Shown here piece after piece: positions 1 through 7,105 of a stretch of 13,017 bases of DNA. The notes below the pieces were generated by a model that worked only from the letters and a program-made list of their open reading frames with translations, made no database searches and was not told the origin of the DNA. Position 1 is the stretch's first letter, and every line of letters starts with the position of its first letter. The position numbers and the translations under genes were made by a program. This stretch comes from Nitrososphaerales archaeon (GTDB taxonomy: Archaea; Thermoproteota; Nitrososphaeria; Nitrososphaerales; CADDZS01), in the NCBI GenBank assembly GCA_030043455.1, contig JASHXQ010000032.1, positions 1 through 13,017 of the forward strand. Reading direction: 5' to 3'.

Positions 1-2
1 TT

Positions 3-10
3 CTTAATAG
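3..10 (+). promoter_or_regulatory. TATA-like box of the first LLM oxidoreductase
   Basis: The octamer CTTAATAG is centred about 28 bases before the ATG at 35. With the usual archaeal spacing of roughly 26 bases from TATA box to start site, transcription would begin at about 33-35, giving a leaderless mRNA. No Shine-Dalgarno-like purine run precedes the ATG. The box resembles the CTTAAATA boxes before the SWIM and binding-protein genes. Its upstream BRE lies outside the window. Confidence 0.5.
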
Positions 11-34
11 TTAAGTTGTGCAGAACCGGACTCA

Positions 35-1039
35 ATGAAATTCGGACTCAGACTCGCAGACTATTTTGGAACGACCCAGAACATGGTTGAACTTGCGATC
101 CTTGCCGAAAAAAACGGATTTGATCAATGTTGGGTCTCGCACGACGTGTTCATGCGGAGTTCTTTTGTTACTCTTACCTCGATTGCCGATCGCACTGAAA
201 AGATGATTTTGGGAAACACTATCCTAAATCCCTATACCACAAACCCCGCAGAGATCGCAATGTTCATTGCATCTCTGGATGAGCTATCAAATGGAAGGGC
301 TGTTTGTGGGATAAGCGCCGGAGCTCTCGAGTATATGGAATGGCTGGGCGTGCCAGCAACAAAACCATTGACCAGGACCAAAGAAGCTGTGGAACTTTTT
401 CGGTTACTCATTTCTGGTAAGAATGCAGAGTTTTCCGGTCGAGAATTTCATTGGACAAGTCAAGCCTACATGCGCTACAAACTTGCGAGAAAATATATTC
501 CAGTTTTCATCGGTGGACAAGGAGATAGGATGCTGGAGTATTCCGGGGAAGCTGGAGATGGGGCTCTCCCTCTTTTGTATCCTCCAGATTTTGCAGAATA
601 TGCGGTCGAGAAAATAAGCGAGGGGGCCATCAAAGCGGGAAAAAGACCTTCGGATGTTGAAATAGCGGGATGTGTTTGGATGTCTTTGGCAAAAACAAGA
701 GAGGAGTCCGTAACTTCTACTCTCAAGGAATTGATAGCCTATTTCGGTCCGCTGCTCGGAGAAAAAGGTCTTGGCTCTGTAGGTCTTTCACATGAACAGT
801 TCTCTGAGGTTCACAGCACCTTCAAGCAATCAGGCATTAAAGAGGCAGCAAAACTCGTCAACGAAAAAATGCTCAAACTGGCTATTCATGGTTCACCTGA
901 TGATTGCATCGGTCGACTCGAGAGATTGGAAAAGGCTGGTGTCAATACGGTACTCATTGGTTCTCCTCTCGGACCCAGTCCGAAAGATTCGATTAGGATT
1001 ATTGGTGACAGGATCATCCCCCATTTTAGAAAGAAGTAA
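35..1039 (+). CDS. LLM-class F420-type oxidoreductase (Mer-like)
   Basis: This 334-residue protein is a luciferase-like monooxygenase fold (TIM barrel) enzyme of the branch that includes F420-dependent methylenetetrahydromethanopterin reductase (Mer) and F420-dependent alcohol or sugar dehydrogenases. Visible signatures are the MKFGLRLADY first strand, NPYTTNP at residues 65-71 (compare NPYTRHP in Mer), the glycine-rich GISAG at 92-96, and IPVFIGGQGDRMLEYSGEAG around 155-174, where family members carry P-x-[IV]-GxQGxKMxxxAGExxDG. Length is normal for the family. The ATG at 35 is favoured because the conserved first strand starts there and a TATA-like box sits 28 bases upstream. It converges with the BrxL gene, 29 bases away. 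F420 use is inferred from family; the substrate is unknown. It could be an alternative dehydrogenase for the sugar pathway further right, or be unrelated to it. Confidence 0.82.
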   Translation: MKFGLRLADYFGTTQNMVELAILAEKNGFDQCWVSHDVFMRSSFVTLTSIADRTEKMILGNTILNPYTTNPAEIAMFIASLDELSNGRAVCGISAGALEYMEWLGVPATKPLTRTKEAVELFRLLISGKNAEFSGREFHWTSQAYMRYKLARKYIPVFIGGQGDRMLEYSGEAGDGALPLLYPPDFAEYAVEKISEGAIKAGKRPSDVEIAGCVWMSLAKTREESVTSTLKELIAYFGPLLGEKGLGSVGLSHEQFSEVHSTFKQSGIKEAAKLVNEKMLKLAIHGSPDDCIGRLERLEKAGVNTVLIGSPLGPSPKDSIRIIGDRIIPHFRKK

Positions 1040-1068
1040 AATTCGTATATTCCACGCCGGGGCCTCAA

Positions 1069-2577
1069 TTACCGTAGAGAATCTCCCGCAATCACGAATT
1101 GAATTTCTTTCTTTTGAGAGAACTCTTGCGGGGAAAGGAAACTCAGTAGGGAGTTTACCCTTTGTCTCGCACCAACGGCCACGTTCATCGCCAGAGTGAG
1201 GTCTTCCATGCCGAAGCTTCCGTCAGGACAAAGCAGTTTCAGCAGCCCCGAGGCGACCTTCTTGATCGCTTTCTCGTCTCGGATCGTTGCATTTTCCAGG
1301 TCCACTGTCGTCTTCCAGATCATGTCAGAGTAAGAACCTTGCATCGTCATCTGATGGAAGACTTCGGACAGATAGTCGACGACGATGCCGTAACCCGTCG
1401 CGAGGTGTTTGTTGGATTGTCGTATCTTCGGCAACTCCCAGCCGGGTATGGAGGCGTGAATACGATCGAGGAATGCGGAATCGCGCATGAACGCAGGCAG
1501 GGCGCTAGTGATGTTTGCGGTACTCGGTCTCGTCACTGAAAGTTCCATGTTGCCCATGAATACGAGGGACGCCCTAGCCTGCGCTTTTTTGGGCCCTCGC
1601 TCAAAAAAACCGTCGACCATGTAGTCCTTTAACTTACCGATCATCTCCTCGCTGTTTGCGAACACTAGTTTGCCGATCTCGTCCAAGACAACGCAATCTC
1701 TGAAGCTGATTTCACCGACAGTCTTCGTGGCGATGTTGTAAAACAAAGTGGCTGGACTCACTTTCCCTCCGGAGATTAGTCTGGTAGAATAGGAGACGTT
1801 CCTGTAGAGGTAGGTTTTGCCCGTCGCCTTCGGCCCCAATTCCAGGACGTTGCAGTTTGATTCCACGAGGGGTACGAGTCTGAGTAAAATCAAATGCTTC
1901 TGATTTTCGTCGTATACCGCGGGGTTTAGTCCAACGCTTTTGATCAAAAGATCGATCCATTCGCCTCTAGAGAATGGCTTTCTTTTTTCGGCGAACTCAC
2001 TCAAACGGACGTTTACAACCTCGAAGGGAGTGAATTTGGTCATGAGGACCGGCGTGCCAGAGTCTCTTTTATCAAAGACCTGTTCCTCGGGTGTGTACTT
2101 CAGGGTCGCAACGCCCCACATACCGGAGCGCAGCAAATCCGCGTTTTCATCAAGAATCGTGGGGAGGATTTTCGCGTCTCTGACAGACAGTGACGGGATA
2201 ATCAGCCGGTGCGTCGCCCCCTTGATGTCTGTCTCCACCTTGAACTCGTCCATCAAGGTGTAACTTCCCTGAGTCATGACATCGTGGAGAATCTTGTCCC
2301 TGTCTCGGAGTTCCGGAAAGTGGATTGTCACAAATTTCTGGAGTTTTGTAACCTCTTCCTGTGTTGGGTGGCCATTGGGGTAGAATTTCGCGATGAGGTA
2401 CTCGGAAATGAATCGCGGGAGTCTGGACATTTCGTGCGCCTGGACGAGCTCCTTCATGACTAGGTAGGGGCCAAAAGCGCGCACCAGTCTGGAGTCTAGA
2501 GCTCCCTCAACTGATGTTCGCGTCTTTATCGTCTTGTTATCAGGGGTCGATGCTAATTCTTCTTCCGTAGTATTCAA
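1069..2577 (-). CDS. brxL: BrxL-like AAA+ ATPase without the C-terminal Lon domain
   Basis: BrxL is the AAA+ effector of BREX phage-defence systems and assembles into rings on double-stranded DNA. This 502-residue protein shows the family N-terminal region (about 28-130, including QGSYTLMDEFKVETD at 103-117), Walker A GPKATGKT at 248-255, Walker B VVLDE at 296-300, sensor FMGN with Asn343, and a candidate arginine finger in FLDRIHASIPGW (Arg372). The ATPase motifs look intact. Bacterial BrxL is about 680 residues and ends in a Lon-protease-like domain; here the protein stops shortly after the RQRVNSLLSFLSP segment at 471-483, about where that domain would begin. The start is TTG, preceded by GAGGGG five to eight bases upstream, and its first bases overlap the stop of the SWIM gene (TTGA), so translation is probably coupled. 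No pglX, pglZ, brxA, brxB or brxC is present. Ring formation, DNA binding and defence are inferred from family. Confidence 0.85.
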   Translation of the reverse strand: MNTTEEELASTPDNKTIKTRTSVEGALDSRLVRAFGPYLVMKELVQAHEMSRLPRFISEYLIAKFYPNGHPTQEEVTKLQKFVTIHFPELRDRDKILHDVMTQGSYTLMDEFKVETDIKGATHRLIIPSLSVRDAKILPTILDENADLLRSGMWGVATLKYTPEEQVFDKRDSGTPVLMTKFTPFEVVNVRLSEFAEKRKPFSRGEWIDLLIKSVGLNPAVYDENQKHLILLRLVPLVESNCNVLELGPKATGKTYLYRNVSYSTRLISGGKVSPATLFYNIATKTVGEISFRDCVVLDEIGKLVFANSEEMIGKLKDYMVDGFFERGPKKAQARASLVFMGNMELSVTRPSTANITSALPAFMRDSAFLDRIHASIPGWELPKIRQSNKHLATGYGIVVDYLSEVFHQMTMQGSYSDMIWKTTVDLENATIRDEKAIKKVASGLLKLLCPDGSFGMEDLTLAMNVAVGARQRVNSLLSFLSPQEFSQKKEIQFVIAGDSLR

Positions 2578-3491
2578 GTCCCCCTCGCAAAACTTTCCAC
2601 GAGTAGGTCCCAGCTGCGGGCAGTTTTCTCTCTTGACACCTTCTTCTCCTCTTTCTTCTTTTCCATCGAGGATTTACCTGCGTATCCGGTATTCTCGGCA
2701 AACATCTCGAGCACTCTTCCAAGGGTAGCGAGCGTAGCTCTGTTATAGATTTCAAGTGCCGGTAGTGCGTACCTTCGTTCGATGGCAGAAATAATGGCAA
2801 GAGAAATGTAATTTACTGTCGCAGAAAATTCTCGAAGTGGATCAAAATCGAGGAGTTCTCGGGCCGTGCCACCGTAGTCTTGGCCGACTTCGTTGCCCCA
2901 CCGCCTAATCTTAGAGTAAATTTTTTGGAGCAAATCGAGATCTTCGCTTCTGGAGCTTGTCTCCGAAGAATCCGCGACATCTTGCAGACAGCTGACCACG
3001 TCCTGCCTTGTCTTCTCAAAAAGCGATCGGAGATATTCAGGATCCTCCTCGAACTCCTCCGGATTCCTAACCCAAGCGATCATTATAGCCGCCATATGAG
3101 GACAGAGATTTCCTGCGCGGCCGAGCGGGCACTGACAATCGCCGTAAGCAGAAATTTTGGTCGAACTATTTCTTTTTAGTGTAATGCCTGTTTTGAAGAA
3201 TTGGCGTTGATTATCGTCTCCTCCTCTTGCCTCTGCCTCTCCTCGGAGAGTATCGCCTGCGACTTTTTTCCGAGAGATCGCGATCCCTCCCTGCGCTGCC
3301 ACTCGATACAAGACCACACTGCAGATCCTACGAACCTTGAATTCCGTCAGGTTGCGGAGCACATTACTTGGGGCAATTTTTCCGCCACTCTTCGAGCCCC
3401 TGCGAAGGAGAAGAAACGTTAGTTCTTCCAGCTCATCTACCTTTTTGAAGAGGAGATCGGCATGCACGTGAAACTCGGACGATTGCGACAA
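2574..3491 (-). CDS. SWIM zinc-finger protein, partner of the BrxL-like gene
   Basis: This 305-residue protein has a SWIM-type zinc finger (CxC...CxH): Cys119, Cys121, Cys130 and His132 in GDCQCPLGRAGNLCPHM. SWIM domains bind DNA or protein. The N-terminal 110 residues look mixed alpha/beta. Residues 145-270 are predicted mainly helical. A lysine/glutamate-rich stretch at 276-289 suggests a flexible charged linker before the last helix. No nuclease or ATPase motif is visible. The TTG start is chosen because the CTTAAATA box lies about 33 bases upstream and no ATG exists nearby; GTG at residue 9 is the alternative. It is the first gene of an operon with the BrxL-like gene, with overlapping stop and start (TTGA). 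Such tight pairing suggests the two act together, the SWIM protein perhaps supplying target recognition or controlling the ATPase. That role is inference. Confidence 0.75.
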   Translation of the reverse strand: MSQSSEFHVHADLLFKKVDELEELTFLLLRRGSKSGGKIAPSNVLRNLTEFKVRRICSVVLYRVAAQGGIAISRKKVAGDTLRGEAEARGGDDNQRQFFKTGITLKRNSSTKISAYGDCQCPLGRAGNLCPHMAAIMIAWVRNPEEFEEDPEYLRSLFEKTRQDVVSCLQDVADSSETSSRSEDLDLLQKIYSKIRRWGNEVGQDYGGTARELLDFDPLREFSATVNYISLAIISAIERRYALPALEIYNRATLATLGRVLEMFAENTGYAGKSSMEKKKEEKKVSREKTARSWDLLVESFARGT

Positions 3492-3518
3492 GAAGGGTGG
3501 AAATAGGTGGAATGCGGA

Positions 3519-3530
3519 ATTATTTAAGCG
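3519..3530 (-). promoter_or_regulatory. TATA-like promoter of the SWIM-brxL operon
   Basis: On the minus strand the sequence reads CGCTTAAATAAT, with core CTTAAATA at 3528-3521. Its centre is about 33 bases from the TTG start at 3491, which would put transcription initiation near 3498 and leave a leader of about seven bases. The same octamer occurs before the ABC binding-protein gene (12696-12689). Confidence 0.55.
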
Positions 3531-3660
3531 GATGCAAAATTATCCCTCAAGGCGCGTCGGGAAACACAGATTCTCCAAATTGTAAGTGGTATGAAATGTT
3601 CTGTTTCCTAAGGATTCCAGGTAACCTATGTTGATCTACGAGTAAATTTGATCATGATCC
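3531..3660. other. Non-coding part of the 490-base gap between SWIM gene and ApnL
   Basis: No reading frame with protein-like composition, tRNA, terminator hairpin or repeat array was seen in this stretch. It lies between the operon promoter and the end of the broken small gene at 3661. Both flanking genes on its left read leftward, away from it. Confidence 0.4.
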
Positions 3661-3934
3661 CTACAATGTGAGGCACCCAGTTTTCTCTAGGTTTTCCAGA
3701 ATTGTCTCGCACATCTGTGGGTCCTCCACATCAAACCTGCCTTCGAGGAAGTTCTTTTCAATGGTAGAATACCGTTCCAGGACGCTACGACCTCGCGTTC
3801 CCTCTTTTTTTGATTAGCTGTCCCAGATCGTCCGTCGTTAGTCCCTGCACTCGTCTAAGCTCACTCTTACTGCGAAGCAGAGTGAATCTTATCTCTAAAG
3901 CGGCTTTACGGTTATGATCGCAATTGAGGTACAA
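3661..3934 (-). pseudogene. Small frameshifted gene of unknown function
   Basis: One minus-strand frame runs from about 3934 down to T7 at 3805-3811 (A7 on the coding strand) and ends in a TAG at 3787-3785. A different frame then continues downstream of the A7 run to a TAG at 3663-3661. Omitting one A joins them into a protein of about 90 residues, with DDLGQLIKKEGTRGRSVLER across the junction and CETILENLEKTG near the end. Both halves are charged, helix-forming and protein-like. The TTG at 3934 is the assumed start; the frame stays open further upstream into the antisense of the next gene, so the N-terminus is uncertain. No family was recognised. It could be a decayed gene, an A7 sequencing or assembly error, or a +1 frameshift site. 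It lies upstream of the SWIM-brxL pair on the same strand. Confidence 0.5.
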
Positions 3935-3944
3935 CTTTTTTTCC

Positions 3945-3957
3945 AGGTAAAAAATGG
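3945..3957 (+). promoter_or_regulatory. Weak TATA-like box of the D-apionate lactonase gene
   Basis: The A-rich segment GTAAAAAATG is centred about 31 bases before the ATG at 3982, the spacing seen at other promoters in the window. It is a poor match to the CTTAAATA form, so the assignment is tentative. Confidence 0.3.
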
Positions 3958-3981
3958 GGAATCGACGATCGCGAGAAATAA

Positions 3982-5964
3982 ATGGAAGATAACAACAAGA
4001 GAATATCTCAAGACGCACTTCTTTTTGGATCGGCACAATTTGTACCGTTCCAAAGGCGTTTGAGGGCGGGACCAGTATCTCTCGTTCTACAAGATGGCGC
4101 TATTCGCTACATCAGGCTGGGAAACGTGGAACTGGTCAGGCGTATCTACATGGCACTGCGAGATCAGAACTGGAATACCATTCCCACGGTTTATTCCGAT
4201 TGGAAGTACAATGTAAGTTCGAGTGACTTCTTGATCTCCTTCAATGCCCAAAATAAACTGGGGGATATCGATTTCGTGTGGACGGGATCGATCCTGGGCG
4301 ATCCCTCAGGAAGAGTATCTTATTCGATGAAGGGAAGGGTACAGCATCCCTTCAAAAAACGCATCATAGGAATGTGTGCCCTTTTCCCGATAAAAGAGTG
4401 CGCAGGACAGAGTGCAGAGGTTATCAAGAGCACCGGAGGCAACGTCAGTACCAGTTTCCCATTTTACATCTCTTCCTATCAACCGCTGCCGGGATTTGGC
4501 GACATTCGGAAACTGGATTTTCAAACGAAAGAGGATAGAGTGCCGGTTTCTGTAAGCTTCGAAGGCGATCTCTTCGAAATGGAGGACCAGCGAAGTTTCA
4601 CTGACGCCTCATACAAAGCGTATTCCACTTGGGTGAGGTCGGCAGAAGCTCAGGAGGTCAATGAGGGCGACGAGGTCTTTCAGACCATATCCATTTCGGT
4701 CAGCCCCCGCACTCCTTCTAACCCGGTACCTGATTCGAACTTTCCAGCGGTTGTTGATGTCGATTGGCAAAGATCGATACCTTTGCCCAAAATTGGCATT
4801 GGAATGTCAAGCGAGACGCGGGTACTCACCGAATTCGAAGCCACTCTTCTAAAGAAAATGGGGATCTCTCACCTGCGCTGCGATCTAGATCTGACGACGC
4901 ATGATTGGATGTCAAGCATGCAGATCGCCACTTCACAATCCCAACAGCTGTCAGTAGGTCTGGAGATTGCGGTCTTCGTTGACTCCCAGGCTGAAATAGA
5001 ATTGAAGCTTTTCAAGCTCGAACTCGACCGAGCTCGGCCGAATATCGCTTCCATATTGGTCATCGATAAAGGAGAACTTGCTACGACGCCTGAATCAATT
5101 AAAATTGCTCAAGTAATCTTAGGCGAATATCCATCGCATCCACTCATAGGTGGGGGCACTGATAGAAATTATTTCGATCTGAATTTCGTTCACCCATCAT
5201 TCGATCCTAATCTTGCTATTTTCTACTCGGTGAACCCACAGGTCCATGCCTTCGACGTGAGTTCAATTGTCGAGACATTGGAAGGACAATGGTGGACGAT
5301 GAAAACGGCGCAACGGTTGTACGGTAAAAATTCAGTAGCCGTTACTCCCATCACCCTAAAGCCGAGGTTTAATCCGGACGAGATAGTGCCGGAAGCTAAC
5401 GATCCCAAAGAACTACCACCCCAAGTTGATCCTCGGCAGATGTCCCTTTTCGGGGCGAGCTGGACTGCAGGAAGCGTGAAATCTTTGGCAGAATCGGGTG
5501 CGGCAAGTCTTACCTATTATCAGAGCGTAGGTTGGCGGGGCCTGATGGAAACTGAAAGTGGTTCAAAGTTACCGGATAAATTCTTGTCGAGGTCCAACAT
5601 GGTATTCCCGCTGTACCACGTTCTATGCGACATTTGCGAAATGAAGGGTGGTAATGTACATGTCTCAGAATCCAATCAGCCACTTTCCGTGAATGCCGTT
5701 ACAATCACGAGGCAAAAAGACGCTCGGACTTTGATTTACAATCTGACTTGGGAGACCCAGGAAGTCTCGATTCGCAAAATTCGATCTTCAAAAATTACGA
5801 TCCGAAGGCTTAATGATGAAACCGCTGAAAAAGCGATGTTTAGTCCTGTCCTATTCAGACAGGATTCAGGAATAATTAGAGATGTTGATGAAAATGGGAC
5901 GATCCGATTGAATCTGGCTCCATATGAAGTGGTTCGGATTGAAAGTCCGGATTATCTGGATTGA
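3982..5964 (+). CDS. apnL: D-apionate lactonase (D-apionolactonase) homologue
   Basis: ApnL hydrolyses D-apionolactone to D-apionate in the oxidative D-apiose pathway of bacteria. The 660-residue product shows the family pattern over its length: GPVSLVLQDGAIRYIRLG at 30-47 with RRIYMALRDQNW at 53-64, FPIKECAG at 135-142, the signature FEGDLFEMEDQRSFTDASYK at 193-212, a TIM-barrel part from about 265 with VHAFDVSSIVETL at 421-433 and TLKPRFNP at 458-465, then SLFGASWTAGSVKSLAESGA at 488-507 and a beta-rich C-terminal domain from about 555. Length is close to bacterial homologues. No signal peptide or membrane segment is seen, so it is cytoplasmic. The ATG at 3982 has a weak TATA-like box about 31 bases upstream. 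It precedes the phosphotriesterase-like gene by 58 bases and lies one gene away from a GH140/DUF4038 glycosidase, which supports an apiose role. A related branched-sugar lactone is possible as substrate. Confidence 0.85.
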   Translation: MEDNNKRISQDALLFGSAQFVPFQRRLRAGPVSLVLQDGAIRYIRLGNVELVRRIYMALRDQNWNTIPTVYSDWKYNVSSSDFLISFNAQNKLGDIDFVWTGSILGDPSGRVSYSMKGRVQHPFKKRIIGMCALFPIKECAGQSAEVIKSTGGNVSTSFPFYISSYQPLPGFGDIRKLDFQTKEDRVPVSVSFEGDLFEMEDQRSFTDASYKAYSTWVRSAEAQEVNEGDEVFQTISISVSPRTPSNPVPDSNFPAVVDVDWQRSIPLPKIGIGMSSETRVLTEFEATLLKKMGISHLRCDLDLTTHDWMSSMQIATSQSQQLSVGLEIAVFVDSQAEIELKLFKLELDRARPNIASILVIDKGELATTPESIKIAQVILGEYPSHPLIGGGTDRNYFDLNFVHPSFDPNLAIFYSVNPQVHAFDVSSIVETLEGQWWTMKTAQRLYGKNSVAVTPITLKPRFNPDEIVPEANDPKELPPQVDPRQMSLFGASWTAGSVKSLAESGAASLTYYQSVGWRGLMETESGSKLPDKFLSRSNMVFPLYHVLCDICEMKGGNVHVSESNQPLSVNAVTITRQKDARTLIYNLTWETQEVSIRKIRSSKITIRRLNDETAEKAMFSPVLFRQDSGIIRDVDENGTIRLNLAPYEVVRIESPDYLD

Positions 5965-5979
5965 AACAGTCCAGCAATT

Positions 5980-5994
5980 TTTGTTCAGAACAAA
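5980..5994. promoter_or_regulatory. Palindromic operator candidate before the phosphotriesterase-like gene
   Basis: TTTGTTC-A-GAACAAA is a perfect inverted repeat with 7-base arms and one central base. It overlaps the left edge of the A/T-rich TATA-like box of the next gene, where a bound regulator would block or help TBP/TFB loading. The T5 run at 5978-5982 could also serve as a T-tract terminator for the upstream lactonase gene. The bound protein is unknown. Confidence 0.45.
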
Positions 5995-6002
5995 TAAATA
6001 AC
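5990..6002 (+). promoter_or_regulatory. TATA-like box of the phosphotriesterase-like gene
   Basis: ACAAATAAATAAC is centred about 27 bases before the ATG at 6023, implying a leaderless transcript starting at about 6022. No Shine-Dalgarno sequence lies between the box and the ATG. The gene therefore seems to have its own promoter although it sits only 58 bases after the lactonase gene. Confidence 0.55.
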
Positions 6003-6022
6003 TTCAGCTCTGCTCAGCCCTT

Positions 6023-7099
6023 ATGATTAACACAGTCCTCGGGACGATCTCAGCTAGCGAGATGGGACCTACTATGGTCCACGAGCATTGCTTCATGGAT
6101 TCGGATACCGAGTTCTGGGTGAAGCTTGAGGATGTTCCTGAAAAATTCCAGAGTGTCTATCGTGGCCCCGTGATGATGTCGAACCTCGATCTGGTCAAGC
6201 GGGCAGCCGGCTACTCGATAGACAATGGGAACAACGGAGATTTGGATGAACGGATTCAGGAGCTAAGTGCTTACAAAGCTGCCGGAGGAATAACAGTGAT
6301 CGATGTTACACCGGAGGGCTTGGGAAGAAATAATCACCTGAACAAGCTTCCCCAGGCGTCCAGAGCATCCGGTGTAAACATAGTCGCCGCGACTGGACAG
6401 TACGTTCCAGCGGCTCACGCGCCTCGGATCAAAAACCAAACTGCGGAACAGATCTCGCAGGATCTGATCAAAGAAATAACGGAAGGGATTCTGAACAGCG
6501 GGTTCAAGGCAGGGGTGATCAAGACTGCGGTGGGCCCGAATCACTTTGGTGAGGCGGACGAGAAGATGATAAAGGCGGCCGCCCTAGCTCAAAAGGAAAC
6601 ACGCGTGCCGATAACCACCCATACTTGGGGTGATCTCCCTGGCAAGTGGCCCGGGTTCAAGATAATAGAAATGCTGCGAAAGAACGATGCGGACCCCAAC
6701 AAGTTCTATATGAGTCACATAGAGTGGACTGAGAGTCAGGAGAGAGACTGGGGTGCAGCAGTGAAGGCTGCGGCCGCGGGAGTTTATCTTTCCATCGATA
6801 ACTTTGGAAAAGAGTTTCCGTATGGCAGTCTCGACAACACTTTCGATGACTACGGGTACATAGGTGCGCCCACAGACCTGGACCGGTTGAGACTGATCAA
6901 GAAATTGATTTCCGAGGGCTATGAGGACAAGATCGTAGTGGGTCATGACAGCGCGTACAAAGTACAGAAGTTGGCATACGGGGGGCCGGGTCTCTGTCAT
7001 ATTCTCAACAACGTCCCCACTCTCTTCCGGCACGTGGGGATCGATGAGAGATATTTCGAGAAAATTGTGGAGGATAACCCGAGAAAGCTCTTCAGCTGA
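6023..7099 (+). CDS. Phosphotriesterase-family metal-dependent hydrolase, probably a lactonase
   Basis: This 358-residue protein belongs to the PTE family of the amidohydrolase superfamily (COG1735-like), whose members are mostly lactonases, including sugar and acyl-homoserine lactonases. The binuclear metal site can be followed: His20 and His22 in MVHEHCF, Lys167 in GVIKTAVG (the carboxylated bridging lysine), His200 in ITTHTW, His232 in MSHIEWT and Asp309 in VVGHDSAY. All six ligands are present, so it should be active. No signal peptide is visible. The ATG at 6023 is supported by a TATA-like box 27 bases upstream. A perfect 15-base palindrome overlaps the promoter. It lies between ApnL and the GH140-like gene (6 bases, convergent), so a sugar lactone, perhaps from another substrate of the same dehydrogenase, is the likely target. 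Substrate assignment is inference; organophosphate activity would be incidental. Confidence 0.8.
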   Translation: MINTVLGTISASEMGPTMVHEHCFMDSDTEFWVKLEDVPEKFQSVYRGPVMMSNLDLVKRAAGYSIDNGNNGDLDERIQELSAYKAAGGITVIDVTPEGLGRNNHLNKLPQASRASGVNIVAATGQYVPAAHAPRIKNQTAEQISQDLIKEITEGILNSGFKAGVIKTAVGPNHFGEADEKMIKAAALAQKETRVPITTHTWGDLPGKWPGFKIIEMLRKNDADPNKFYMSHIEWTESQERDWGAAVKAAAAGVYLSIDNFGKEFPYGSLDNTFDDYGYIGAPTDLDRLRLIKKLISEGYEDKIVVGHDSAYKVQKLAYGGPGLCHILNNVPTLFRHVGIDERYFEKIVEDNPRKLFS

Positions 7100-7105
7100 C
7101 CGACG

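Noticed and set aside
1162..1539. Plus-strand open frame of 125 codons opposite brxL
   Set aside because: It lies wholly within the conserved BrxL coding sequence and its product has shadow-like composition with no recognisable motif.
1069..3491. A complete BREX system
   Set aside because: Only a BrxL-like gene is present; no methyltransferase, phosphatase or other BREX components occur in the window.
3492..3513. GGTGGAA occurring twice close together upstream of the SWIM gene
   Set aside because: Short and imperfect beyond seven bases, with no symmetry or recurrence that would suggest a binding site.
6584..7033. Minus-strand open frame of 149 codons opposite the phosphotriesterase-like gene
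   Set aside because: It is antisense to the metal-binding core of a clearly conserved gene, with no promoter and no family resemblance.
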